Source of the DNA: Datisca glomerata | Lineage: Eukaryota > Streptophyta > Magnoliopsida > Cucurbitales > Datiscaceae | Length of the DNA: 64,000 bases | NCBI GenBank assembly: GCA_003255025.1 | Contig: QANY01009387.1 | Span: 2,170,001 to 2,234,000 of the forward strand | Direction: 5' to 3' | Shown: piece by piece, positions 1 to 10,950 of the stretch | How the letters are laid out: each line of letters opens with the position of its first letter | Numbering within the stretch: position 1 is the stretch's first letter | Notes under the pieces: model-generated | Seen by the model: the letters and a program-made list of their open reading frames with translations, nothing else | The model's database searches: none | Told to the model about the DNA's origin: nothing | Made by a program: the position numbers and the translations under genes

Positions 1-475
1 TGAATTTATGAATAAGCGTTTTATTGTATCAAAAATCCTTAATTAGTCCAATCTAATTTCACATAATAAGTACGTATCAAGAATGTTTGCATTGAAATAA
101 CGAGTTTTTTCTATTTTTATCGATGAATTTTCTAGTGTACGGTAAATAATTATAAAAAGTCTATATTTACGGTTGATTGTGAAGAATGGTGATAGAGCCC
201 TATAAATGGCTATTAGGCCCAAAAAACTGGCGATTGGGATGGAGACTAGCGATCGCGTATTTATACATAGCGTTTAGGAATGAAAAAGGCGATTGGAGGC
301 ATAAAACTAGCGCTTGGCTTTAGCGATGCGATTAGCACCTTCAGAATGACGTGTAAGGGCTAAAAATAGGCGATTCGCCTATTAGGTATGGCGATTAGGT
401 TGTACGTATTTGATGAACCCCTTCAAGAATTATTATTTTATACGTATTTGTACTTAATTATTATTTTATACGTAT
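1..475. other. Intergenic, rich in GCGATT words
   Basis: No gene is visible. Between about 190 and 400 the hexamer GCGATT or close variants (gcgattggg, gcgatcgcg, gcgattgga, gcgattcgcc, gcgattagg) recurs every 20-50 bases. This suggests a very degenerate short tandem repeat leading into the minisatellite that follows. Confidence 0.4.
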
Positions 476-872
476 TTCACGTACAAAATCAATCATTCTT
501 GGAGAGGTTCACCAAAATATTTCACGTACAAAATCAATCATTCTTGGAGGGGTTCACGAAAATATTTCATGTACAAAATCATTCATTCTTGAGGGATTCA
601 CCAAAATATTTCACGTATAAAATCAATCATTTTTCTAGGGGTTCACTAAAATATTTAACGTACAAAATCAATCATTCTTGGAGAGGTTCACTAAAATATT
701 TCACATGTAAAATCAATCATTCTTGGAGGGGTTCACCAAAATATTTTACATACAAAATCAATTATTGTTCGAGGAATTCACCAAAATATTTCACGTACAA
801 GATCAATCATTGTTCGAGAAGTTCACCAAAATATTTCACATACAAGATTAAGCATTCTTCGAGGTGTTCTTC
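476..872 (+). repeat. 45-bp minisatellite, about 9 copies
   Basis: The unit reads roughly tttcacgtacaaaatcaatc followed by attcttggagaggttcacca and aaata. It is repeated head to tail about nine times with 10-25 percent divergence. Because 45 is a multiple of three, an open frame with a 15-residue repeat (FHVQNQSFLERFTKI in the first copy) runs through it. The third copy has lost a base and changes frame, so the ORF looks like a by-product of the repeat and not a protein. Confidence 0.85.
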
Positions 873-3050
873 TTAAATGTAGTGGGGAAAGATTATTTTA
901 CTTGATACTTGCTGTAAAATGACAACAACATAATAAAGAATACATTTTTAACCGTCATAAAAAGGTCCTAAAAATCATTGTATTGATGCAAAATCGCCGA
1001 AAAAAACAACAAAACCGCCAAAAAAGAAAAAAATGTTAGGAACTCCCAAAACCACCGGTGTAGGGCCCAGAACCGTCAGGATGTATGTATTTGGTAAACT
1101 CCATTACGTAATTGGTGAACATTATTACGTAATTAGTGAACTTCTCTGAAAATTATTCTGTTGTACGTATTTAATAAATCGCACTACGTAATTGATGAGC
1201 CAAAAAGAAATTAAAACATGCTATTTGCTGAGTTTTGTGTGGCATAGATTGTTCCAATAACTTGAGATAGTCGGACACCGTGAAGAAAAAGAGTTGGCTA
1301 CACTGTGGCAGTCCACTAACATTGGAATTTACGTAAAAAATTTACTCATCAACAGCTGAGAATACGATATAAAATGGGAACTTGATTTGGCATATAAATG
1401 ACAGTCTGGAAATCAAAATGTATGAACAAATAAGAATGCAATAGCAGGTGAATATCTAATAACGAAGATAAACACAGACTGATAGGCATCATCATAATTA
1501 AGGGGAGGCCAATCTGACTAAGCATCCGACAATATAATCCCTTCTTTTTCGAAGTTTGGCAAAGTTTTAAAAGTCATAATTACGACTAATGTGGCACAGT
1601 TTTACTATTTCCAGTTTCGAAACCCCAAAAGAAAAACTTATTTGCTTGTTGACTCCGCAAAGAAAGAAGAATGAAAACGACTTTAAAGTTATACATGTTT
1701 GGATCTTGAGAGAGAATAAATAATGAATCTCTTTGAGATATTGGGTAAGACAACAAATTGAAGAGGTATCATTCACTTAAGACATGATTAGAGTACTAAT
1801 AACTATCACATGCTGAATGCAAAAAGGGTAGAATATAAGGAATTCAAAGAATATTCAAGTGAAAAATAAGGAAAACAAGAAATCATGCTTTGTTCTTACA
1901 AAGCTTAATTTCCAAATCTTATCAAACGGTGCTTTAAATTTGTTGGTAGACTTCAAAGAATCATTAGTTGCACTTATTATTTGCTTAACCACCAGTTGCT
2001 TCCTTAAAGGATTAAATCTCACCATACTTTAATTTCTCTGTCGCTACTTTTACAGCATGCTCTTAATTATGGGTAAATTTGTCTTCAACAAAATCTGTAA
2101 CAGTGTATGTAAATTATTACAGAAATTACAATAAATTACAGGTTTTAAGTGGTCTATTTAGAAAATGACCCAAAAAAAAATTATTTGCAAAGGTAGCCGA
2201 TTTCTTTTTATTTTTTTAAGTTGGTAAATGCTTGATGTGCTACAGGTAAACATATTATTAAAACTGTGGGTGACATTTGAAACTTAGTTAACATATCTTT
2301 TTGATATGTGGATTACTAATAATCAACTTAGAAAAATTAGCAGTATAACAAAATAAATAAGCAACCAATAAAAAGTAGTAAAAAAAACTGTGTACTACAG
2401 GTAAAGAAGTTATTGTCATCGGCCATACATGCAATTACTTTTTTTAGGCATTTTGCAACAAGATTACTACTTTTTTGGTCAATATGCGCACATAATTAGC
2501 TCACGTCAAGAACTACCCGGAGATATCCTAATGCGTGTTAATTATAGGGATTAATAGAAAATTGTTCATTTTAAGACTAATTAGAAAAGTGGCCGAAAAA
2601 TAAATGGTTTTGTTGGCCAAAACTGTTACAAGCGCCGCTATTTAACCAAATATTTATATAATGTGTAATATTTGTTTACTTTGTATAAACATTTCTCTAT
2701 ATTATATAAATATTAATAAGGGATAACTACAAAAATAGTTAATTTTTCAGTTCAAACTGCAAAAAATGTCCAGAAAATTTTTTGGGCTTTATACACACAT
2801 TTAACAACCATTTTAAAACTTAATACAATATTAGACAGCTAGTTTCACAATCATAAAAAATGAAGAACTACACAAATGGTCTCTCAGCATTTTTATTGTA
2901 AAAATGGACAGGAGGCCTGGTAGGTAATGGTGAATGGTTGATCATTTATCATTAGGCCCTTAATGAAAAATGGTCTAAAACACGCATTAGAATACGCGTG
3001 CAGCGACCCCACGCATGACTATAGCTTTAATGAAACACGGCGTTTAACGA
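873..3050. other. Intergenic, no gene seen
   Basis: A+T-rich DNA with no ORF or exon that I can relate to a family. Around 1095-1200 the phrase tacgtaattggtgaac recurs three times in degenerate form. Confidence 0.5.
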
Positions 3051-3059
3051 AAAGGAAGA

Positions 3060-3295
3060 AAAACGGCTATGCGTATGGTATATGAATAGATACATATGGT
3101 ATCTAATTTAACTACTGGTTGTTCTGACGAACATTAGAATAATCTAAAAACAGTGAACACTCTTACACTCACTATGCGTAATGTATATAAATTATGGTAT
3201 CTAATTTAAATACTGTTTATTTTTATTCGTTTGTTTTGGCTATGTGTAATTCATATAAATTAAATACGTATGGTATTTAATTTAAATATCATCGT
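3060..3295. repeat. Degenerate tandem repeat, about 3 units
   Basis: Three successive blocks share a core: a start like ggctatgcgtaatgtatata and an end like atggtatctaatttaaatac (near 3066-3115, 3173-3215 and 3238-3290). Spacing is irregular and divergence high. No coding potential was seen. Confidence 0.5.
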
Positions 3296-4040
3296 GTAGA
3301 ATAAGATCTGAAAAAAATTGATGTCCCGCATAAAGCAATCTAGAAAAAAAATTGAAAAAAAAAACAAGAGACGAATGTAAAAAACTAGAAACCTCATATT
3401 CAATCAATAATCAGGAAAAACTCTTAGATCCAAGAACGAAACCTAACAACACATTACATTCTGCATAAACAACTAATTTTAAATCCTAACAACGTATTAA
3501 AGATCCTTTGTAGTCACTTTTACAACTCTTTCCAAAACTCAAAGAAGAATAAAACCATTTTGTTGTGCAAGAAAAGAGGAACGACGAGCAGTCATCAAGG
3601 AGCGAAGAGCGTCGAAAACCCTAAACACCACAGCTCATCGGGGAAGAAAGGGGTAGAAAGGGAAAAAGTTATAAAAATTCTCAAATGAAAGGCCACGTGT
3701 AAAAAAAGGTCATACTTGCAATTAAAAAAATTGACATTTATTAGAATGACCCTCCAAAAATAGTGAAATATGCAATTTCTTCTTAAAATAGCCAATTTTA
3801 TAAGCCCACTAGGCAAAACTATATATCTTCCTATTATACCCATTTACTACCTTTAACAAAATTTGAAAAAGAAAATTGAAATCTCCTGTAAGTCATAAAT
3901 TCTTTGTTTTTTGAAAAATTTCCTAACTCCCACTATCTCTCTATCTGTCTATTTATCTATCTCTCTCTCTATTGAGATTGCTTGGGTCATTCATATGTTG
4001 GGTTAAATTCATTCAATCAAGGTTGTATTATTGGCTTAAG
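3296..4040. other. Intergenic with a short CTAT/CT microsatellite
   Basis: No gene is supported. A pyrimidine-rich simple repeat of ctat and ct units lies at about 3935-3975. The minus-strand ORF across 3595-3843 has no recognisable domain. Confidence 0.5.
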
Positions 4041-4329
4041 GTTGCCTAAATTCAGAACTAAGAGTTGAGGATTAACAGGAAATAAGGCTCCTTGAAAATG
4101 ATAGGTAATTGGTGATTCAGATTTGTCAGATTGAAATATTTTAATTCTTATTCTAATTGTTAGATTCTAAGATCTTGATTATTATTAACAGTGGTTCCAT
4201 AAAATGAATTCCTAAGAGTACTAGACTAGTAAACTCCCTAATTTGAGGATTGAGTTGGAAATTAATTTTAACAGTACCATCCATGTACTGCTGAATTTAG
4301 TCAATATCTTCAATTGATCGTTGAATTGG

Positions 4330-5140
4330 AGTGTGTTGGCTTTCATTTGTTCAAAGTAATATCAGACCACCTAATAGTTTTAGGGATTATAATATTAGTA
4401 TTACTTTAATTGGATTGGATCAACAGAGTTTAATTTTTGGGACTTCAATTGATGGATTGAAAATTCATATTGATTTTGGTTACTTTGTAATGTATTCTAA
4501 AAATCAAAACTAGAGGTTGGACACCTTTAAGAATTTGATAACCACTAGTTTTGATATTCAAAGTTAAAGCTTTAAGATATGAGGATCTGTTTGACTAACA
4601 TATAAAAATCAAAATAGATTGGACCATTATAAAGGGAAGATTCAATTAATCCTAAAATACTATCATTAAAATTTATAAATCTTGCATCACATAAGACTAA
4701 CAAGAAAGAGATATTTAGACATCTCTTTGTTAGTGGTTTAACTCGAATTTGGACTAAATCAAAGTGAATGAAATTATATCATTCTTCAATGTGTGTTTAA
4801 TTGCATTAGATGGAAGTAATTGACAAGTTTTATGCTCTTTCCCAATAGCATATATTTTTTCAATTGTTTCAACATGATGTTGAGGGTTGAAGGAAGCAAC
4901 AGACCATGTTGATTTATAAATCTTTTTATTAGATATTTTGGGTATATTAAATACCCTATGATCTATATGACCATCTGTTAAATATTCAAAACGTTCTTCA
5001 TTAATTATGTCTATAATCATACTTATTGTAGACATATTGCTACAAAAAAAATTACTTTTAAATAACTTATTCATGGCCAGGATAGTTAAATTATTCTTAT
5101 GATTAGAAATTCCATCATGTATTTGATTATCAAACCTGAC
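4330..5140 (-). pseudogene. Endogenous pararetrovirus movement protein, broken
   Basis: Read on the minus strand, this block has the wording of a caulimovirid movement protein, which in a plant virus lets the genome pass through plasmodesmata. An open N-terminal piece (4754-5074) contains KIYKSTWSVASFNPQ and IGKEHKTCQLL. A broken middle follows (near 4500-4700) with NGPIYFD and DPHILKALTLNIKT. The C-terminal part (about 4330-4500) has RIHYKVTK and TIRWSD. Several stops and frame changes separate the pieces, and the central segment expected after 4754 is missing or unreadable. On this strand it lies just downstream of the reverse-transcriptase fragment, which is not the order of one intact genome, so it probably belongs to another copy or a rearranged one. 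The assignment to Caulimoviridae (petuvirus/florendovirus side) is from recognition of conserved wording and not from a search. It cannot encode a working protein. Confidence 0.7.
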
Positions 5141-5202
5141 TTTGATAAAAAAACGTGGATTTACGTATAATTTACATATTATAACTACCCTAGCGAGTGA
5201 TT

Positions 5203-5263
5203 GGTTATGACTTCTACAACCTCTTATGAAGTTTAACTCTTCCCATCTTTGTCTCTTACAATA
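5203..5263 (+). repeat. Direct repeat copy 1 at pararetrovirus breakpoint
   Basis: The sequence tgacttctacaacctcttat and its continuation to ttgtctcttac matches 10422-10482 (tgacttctacaacctcctaa ... ttatctcttac) in the same orientation. Both copies sit at edges of pararetrovirus blocks, so they may mark a recombination boundary or be part of the viral noncoding region. Confidence 0.6.
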
Positions 5264-5650
5264 TTATTAAGGGGTTTATAATTAATTATTAATCGAAGAA
5301 CTCCTCGTTCAATTTCGCTAACCTTTTGGACATAAAATGCCAAGCAAGACCAAGGAGATTTACTTTTTCTAATAATATTTTAATTAAGAAGATCTGTAAT
5401 TTTCTTCTTACATAATTCAAGTATTGTAGAATTCATCTGAATTGGTCGTGCCTTGGTAGGGATATTCTTCTCATCCAATCCCTTAGTGTAAGTCAGATTG
5501 ATAGTGTGATGTTTCCTATGCCAGAAAGTATCAAGAATGTCGGCGTATAATTCTCTTCAAATATCTTAATTTCTTTTTCAAGAGTAGGATTTTGATGTTG
5601 TTCTTCAATTATTTTGAATTTTATTTTATCTTTCATAAAACATAATTGTT
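5262..5650 (-). pseudogene. Endogenous pararetrovirus reverse transcriptase, N-terminal fragment
   Basis: The minus strand carries the start of a caulimovirid reverse transcriptase domain. Visible blocks are TKARPIQMN, SKSPWSCLAFYVQK and EIERGVLRLIINYKP, reading from about 5460 down to 5268. In an active element this enzyme copies the RNA pregenome into DNA. The frame has at least one stop (after DLLN) and a frame change near 5525. It ends abruptly after INYKP, so the catalytic part and RNase H are absent. It follows the protease fragment on the same strand, as expected for a pararetrovirus pol. Family confidence is high, because the block with the two motifs around the first RT signature is distinctive. 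The exact genus is not certain. Confidence 0.8.
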
Positions 5651-5689
5651 TTTCTTTACAAGAAATCAATTCACAGTTTTAAAAATAAA

Positions 5690-6125
5690 TTTTATTCTAA
5701 AGTTTTCAATTTCTCATTGTGAGAAAAAGAAAGAAATTTGAATTTGACAGGTTTATTAATGAGATAAGTAATGATTTCATCATGCTTTGTTGTAAAATGA
5801 TGCAGCAGATAAATGAACGATGAAACCAAAATAATTTTATCTTTCATATTTTTTACTAAGACAAATGATGTTTTAAAATATACATTGTCTTAACAAATAT
5901 GAATTTTGGAGATTTCATAATTGATATGCATTCGAGTACCATTGGCAGAGGATAATGATTCTTTTGTTTTCTTACAGTACTTGGTAGAAAAAAATTATTT
6001 CTGCATACAATTCAAATTAGCTCGTGAATTAATAAGAGTCTTTGAAGTGAAATCAGAATCTTCTTTTAATTCAGGATTTTCAATTTTACTAATTAAATCT
6101 AATAAAATCAAAGAGTTATTTACAT
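5690..6125 (-). pseudogene. Endogenous pararetrovirus aspartic protease region, degraded
   Basis: On the minus strand the stretch from about 6110 to 5850 reads like the retroviral-type aspartic protease that precedes reverse transcriptase in caulimovirids. It has a degenerate active-site region (NSRANLNC in place of a D-S/T-G type triad), then KTKESLSSANGTRMHINYEI. The essential aspartate is not visible, a stop interrupts the domain, and the 3' part is hard to follow. A protease would mature the coat and pol products. Its upstream neighbour on this strand is not the coat protein but the palindromic element at 6142-8589, which separates the two. Confidence 0.6.
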
Positions 6126-6324
6126 AAATTTAAGCTTTTCATTTTTTATTAGGATTTTTATACCCCTTTCCAAAAACTAAGAATTTTATACTTCTAACCA
6201 TCATTATTAACATCAAGCATGCAACTCTCTCTTTCCTCATCATTTCCTTTCTCATCCACATGCAAAGATCAAATCAATCATGGTTGACAAATACCCACTC
6301 TCTCACTCTTAACTCTCTTTTCAA

Positions 6325-6485
6325 GCTTCTTCTATCTTCTTCTTCAACAAAAATGTCTTCTTCTTCTTCGTCGTCTCTTATTCTTCTACTTCTTCTTATC
6401 TTCATCTTCTTCTTCTTTTATTCTTCTTCTGCTGCTGCTTTCTCTTTATCTTCTTCTTCTTCGTTTATTCTTCTTCTACTTCTTC
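6325..6485. repeat. CTT-rich microsatellite
   Basis: Long runs of ctt and ttc units (tcttcttcttcttcgtcgtc and similar). They create a spurious serine/leucine-rich ORF on the plus strand at 6260-6583. The complementary purine tract appears at the far end of the same element. Confidence 0.85.
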
Positions 6486-6529
6486 GAGACCCTGTGACCC
6501 ATCGTTTTTCAGTCAAATGGTCTATGCTT

Positions 6530-8345
6530 TATTGTTGTCATAATAAAATCAACTACTTGAAGGGTTTAAGTAGTTGTATCTGACTATTTGAACCCTTCAA
6601 GTGGTGAGTTTGATTCTAGAAATAAAAAAATATTACTTGAAGGGTTTCAAGTAGTTGTATCTGACTACTTGAACCCTTCAAGTAGTGATTTTGATTTTGA
6701 AAGCAAGAAAAAATATTACTTGAAGGGTGAGTAGTTGTATCTGACTATTTGAATATTTCAAGTAGTGATTTTGATTCTATAAGTAAAAAACAAATATTAC
6801 TTGAATGGTTCAAGTAGTTATATCTGACTACTTGAACTCTTCAAGTAGTGAGTTTGATTCTGATAGTAAAAAAATTAGGGACCTAAACCTTTCAAGTAGT
6901 GAGTTTGATTCTGAAAGTAAAACAAAATATCACTTGAAGGGTGAGTAGTTGTATCTCACTATTTGAACCTTTCAAGTAGTGATTTTAATTCTAGAAGAAA
7001 AAAAAATTACTTGAAAGGTTCAAGTAGTTGTATCTAACCTCTTGAACCCTTCAAGTAGTGAGTTTGATTCTAGAAGTAAAAAAAAAATTACTTGAAAGGT
7101 TCAAGTAATTATATTTGATTACTTGAAGGGTTCAAAACTACTTAACCCTTCAAATAGTGATTTTGATTATGGAAGTAAAAAAAATATTACTTGAAGAGTT
7201 CAAGTAGTCTTTACTAGTTGAACTCTTCAAGTAGTGATTTTGATTCTGAAAATAAAAAAACATTACTTGAAGAGTTCAAATAGTTGTATCTAACTACTTG
7301 AACCCTCAAGTAATGGGTTTGATTCTGGAAGTAAAAAAAATTATTACTTGAAGGGTTCAAGTAGTCAACTACTTGAAGGGTTCAAGTAATATAAAATTAC
7401 TACTTGAACCCTTCAAGTAATGACAAGCTTACTGGACAACAAACTTCAAGAGAAAAAAAACTACTTTAAGGGTTCAAGTAATAAAAATAATTATTAAATA
7501 AAACAAGCAATTGTTTTTTATACATAATTCTAGTAATTACTTGTTTTGACTTCCAGAATAAAAATCACTACTTGAAGGGCTAAAGTAGTCATAAATAATT
7601 ACTTGAACCCTTCAAGTAGTCACCTGGTGTATGAATGTTGACTGACAAAAAATTAATTACTTGAAAGGTTCAAATAGTTATAAAAAACTACTTGTACCCT
7701 TCAAGTAGAAGAAAAAGTTTTGTTGAAACATAAAGAAGAAGAAGAAGAAGATAAAATATTTCTAAATTGAACCATTTAAGTAGCCATCTAGTGTGTGGAT
7801 AATTGACTAACAAAAAAAATTACACTTGAACCGTTGAAGTTGTCATAAACAACTACTTGAAGGGTTCAAGTAGTCATAAACAACTACTTTGAACCCTTCA
7901 AATAGTGACCTGATGTATGAGTGTTGACTGAAAAAAAAGACTACTTGAACCATTCATGTAGTCATTTTATTTTATGTAATGATTTATACATAAAGCATGT
8001 GACTACTTGAAGAGTTCAAGTAGTCAAAAAGCATAACTTAAACCCTTCGAGTAGTCAAATTATTTGTTGTTGTATCTGACTACTTCAATCCTTCAAGTAG
8101 TCATATGCAACTACTTGACCCTTCAAGTAGTTAGTTATTTTACTTACATAATTAAAATTATTACGTACTTGAAGGGTTCAAGTAGTCAGATACAACTACT
8201 TGAACCCTTCAAGTATTTACGTCTTGACTTCTAGAATCAAAATCACTACTTGAAGGGCTCAAGTAGTCAGATACAACTACTTGAGCCCTTCAAGTAATTA
8301 TTTTTTTCACTTTCAGGATCAAAATCATTACTTGAAGGATTTAAA
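6530..8345. repeat. Tandem array of nested palindromes, about 20 units
   Basis: The repeating theme is acttgaagggttcaagtagt, a short linker such as tgtatctg, then actacttgaacccttcaagt, then a spacer (agtgattttgattctggaag plus an A-run). Each 17-base core (acttgaa ggg ttcaagt or acttgaa ccc ttcaagt) is itself a palindrome, and the two cores are reverse complements of each other, so dyads are nested at two levels. Early units are about 85-100 bases long; later ones are shorter or re-ordered and the spacer decays. There is no coding potential. Confidence 0.9.
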
Positions 8346-8599
8346 AAATAAGAGAATTTGAATCTGAATGCGTCTCGCTGTAGAAAAAGAATGAGTCTCG
8401 TTAAAGAAGAAAAATGAGTCTCGTAAAAAAAAAAGAATGGCTCACTTTTTGACTAAACAATTATAGAGTCCATTGAATAGTAATAAAAATAATAATTATA
8501 ATGAGAAGAAGAATAAGATGAAGAAGAAGAAAAAATATTAGCTTCATTCAATAAAAGAGGAGTATAAAAATCTTTAGGCAAAATAAAAAAAGTATATTA

Positions 8600-10430
8600 A
8601 TCTAAATAACCCAAATATTTTCTTGTTCTCCATTTTTATTTAAAACATTAACAATTTTCTGACAACAACTATCCTTACATCCCATAGAGATATTTGAAGA
8701 ATTACTGTGAGTGGTTGAAGAGATTCAGTTCATCAGATGCATAGAATTCAAATTCTTCTAAATTTTAATTACTACATTTATAGTAATCTATACATTCTAT
8801 AATTCTAAACAATTCTCATTTTTCTTCAACAGAGATTTTTAATTGATTAATTTTTATTTTTGACTTGACAAGTGTTAATAATGATCATTTTGACCACACT
8901 TGAAACACTTGATTTTACTTTTATCAACAAATTGTTTATTAATTTTTTTTTTGAATAATTTTTCTCTTTAGAAAAGTATCTGTCGAAATTATTATTTTTC
9001 TGTTTGTAGAATTTCTCCTATAAGGTTTGTAAATTTTTTTAGGATTAATTTAGAAATTTTTCCTATTCGTTTGGGAAGGAACAATAGCAGACAATCTGTA
9101 TTACTCACAGAAATTACCTAACTCATATTTGGCAGTTTTCTTTTCTTTTTTAATTTATTTTTTTATTTTCATGCTAATACACATTCTTAATCCTTCCTTT
9201 TGTAGTGTAGTGATAATGGTACCATAGGTGAGACTATTGTAGTCTATATTTTTTAGGTCATCATTAAGGACGGTTCTAATTTTGCAGGTAAACAAATTGG
9301 GTAAGCCATTTATAATTTTTTTCTTTCAAAACGATTGATTGTTGTCATCCCTAGACATTACTCTGGACAAAAATACATTTTTGAACCAGTTAAAGTCACT
9401 TAGGGTAGGACACTTTAGATTGATTAATTGGTCACGGATATGTGAAGTAGCATTATTTGGCGTCCCAATGAAATATTCAATTATTATGTAGTATAATGTA
9501 TTAATGGCATCAGACATTGTTTCCTGATCTTTCCAAGAATTAGAATTCTTTCAGCATCAATATTTATTGTTGTAAGGATGATATTTTTAGATTCTTCTTT
9601 GAGATGTTTCTCCCACCAAGAATAAAGCGTTTTTGTGAATCATGTCACTAAGAGTTTTATAACCTCATTGTGAGGTAAATTGTGTTTAGTAATGTAATTA
9701 TTGGCTACCATAGTCATGTGTTGTAATTTATTGAGGATTTCCTGTTCTGAATGTCCATAAGCATTTCATTCATATAATTTTTCAGCAGAAACATAAAATT
9801 AGTTAAATAAAGACGATTCGGTAATTTGGATGTTTGGAAGAATAGGCTTTTTATGCCACTTCCTTTCCAGTTTATCAATTTCTAAAATTTTAAATGTTTC
9901 TTCAATATTCTAAATGATTGAAGATTCATGAATTATGGATGATTCATAGGTGAAATACGAGCTATGACTTTGTGATTCAAAACTATTATCTTGGTTAATT
10001 ATCTTAACATAAGAAGATGATTTAACAGATTTATTATTTAAATTTTGAAGCCTTTTATCAATTTTTTATTGAGGGGAACAATATTTAGAGTAGTTTTATC
10101 TAATAGATTTATTAAAAGAATTTTTTTTCAAAAACTTATTAGGTTTAGGTTCATGAATATCGTCAACCTTAATTTTTTCAATTTTGTCTAAATATATTCC
10201 CATTGTTATTAAATTTTGATTTGTCTAATTGAGTAGTAAACTTTTTTATTGGGTTTTTCATCCTTTGAAATCTTAAAAGAAGAAGCAGTAATTAAAGAAT
10301 TTTTATGATTAATAATGATTTTTTCAGGTAGAGGATGGCTAGCAGTCACCCAACTGGAATCTTCTTTGACCCATTTGGTTTTAAAAATAACTTTAATATT
10401 CTTTCGATAATCAAATATGCTGTGACTTCT
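8600..10430 (-). pseudogene. Endogenous pararetrovirus coat-protein region, broken
   Basis: The minus strand holds a caulimovirid coat-protein reading, interrupted by many stops. From the N-terminal side there is a region of low similarity (10400-9800) with WVKEDSSWVTASHPLP. The conserved capsid core follows (9760-9326) with EQEILNKLQHMTMVANNYI, a WWEKHL block, and an open piece containing YFIGTPNNATSHIRDQ. A zinc knuckle near 8915-8865 reads CFKCGQNDHY and then a stop where the last cysteine should be. The capsid protein would package the genome through that knuckle. Order and strand agree with the protease and reverse-transcriptase fragments further down, once the 2.4-kb inserted element is ignored. 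It is an old, inactive copy. Confidence 0.75.
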
Positions 10431-10500
10431 ACAACCTCCTAAGAAGTTTAATCATTCTCTCATTTATCTCTTACAGCTACCCTACTCTCAGGATTTACAG
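10422..10500 (+). repeat. Direct repeat copy 2 at pararetrovirus breakpoint
   Basis: Partner of 5203-5263 in the same orientation. It lies just beyond the N-terminal end of the coat-protein reading. Confidence 0.55.
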
Positions 10501-10616
10501 CCTCTAAAAATGTCTTATTAGGATACATATAGTAAACCTAATAGAAACTGACACGTCAGGATTCACATATTAAAAAGTCAAAGATACAGAGAAATATACA
10601 TATTAAAAAATATTTT

Positions 10617-10744
10617 TTCGAACAATTGAAAAAATATATGTTTTTGGGAAAGAGCATAAAACTTGTCAATTACTCTTTGTTAATGCCATTAAACATCACA
10701 TTGAAGAATGATACAATTTCTTTCACTTCAGTTTATCCAGATTG
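10617..10744 (+). pseudogene. Pararetrovirus movement-protein fragment, inverted copy
   Basis: About 125 bases on the plus strand match the reverse complement of 4751-4875 with few differences; gggaaagagcataaaacttg and tcacattgaagaatgatac are shared. It is therefore a second, oppositely oriented piece of the movement-protein gene, and shows that more than one pararetrovirus copy contributed to this block. Confidence 0.75.
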
Positions 10745-10759
10745 AAGTAAAATCATTCA

Positions 10760-10950
10760 CAAGAAGAGGCCTAAATATACATATGTGTGTGTATAAATAA
10801 TATACATACACATATATAATACACATATTTATATACACATATATGTAATGCACATATTATACACATATATGTAATGCACATATTATATATCATATATGTA
10901 CACATATATAATAACACACATTTCATATATATAGTAAATAATTTATTCAC
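10760..10950. repeat. AT/ACAT-rich low-complexity repeat
   Basis: Runs of tatacacatatatgtaatgc and similar units; a roughly 25-base unit (tacacatatatgtaatgcac plus atatta) occurs twice in a row at about 10834-10884. AT-dinucleotide-rich DNA of this kind is common at viral integration sites, but I infer nothing firm. Confidence 0.7.

Larger units (their letters stand above)
6142..8589. mobile_element. Foldback-like element with inverted ends and palindromic array
   Basis: The two ends are imperfect inverted repeats. The left begins ttttttattaggatttttat (6142-6161) followed by acccctttc; the right, read on the minus strand from 8589, has ttttttatttt, then gatttttatactcctctttt. Inside these, the left arm has a CTT-rich stretch (6325-6485) followed by cttcgagacc. 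The right arm has the complementary GAA-rich stretch (8500-8535) and cgagactcattc on the minus strand. The middle is the palindrome array described separately. It sits between the coat-protein and protease parts of the pararetrovirus, so it looks inserted. No transposase is visible, and I could not define a target-site duplication. It could be a Foldback- or MULE-like non-autonomous element. Confidence 0.55.

Noticed and set aside
388..876. 162-codon ORF as a protein
   Set aside because: It is produced by the 45-bp minisatellite, and a single-base loss in one copy changes the peptide phase.
4331..4513. Plus-strand 60-codon ORF
   Set aside because: It is the antisense shadow of the pararetrovirus movement-protein C-terminal part on the minus strand.
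6260..6583. Serine/leucine-rich ORF
   Set aside because: Translation of a CTT microsatellite plus the first palindrome units; no domain.
6530..8345. Array resembling a CRISPR because of regular palindromic repeats
   Set aside because: Spacers are not unique (agtgattttgattctggaag recurs), the repeats diverge, there are no cas genes and the DNA is from a plant nucleus.
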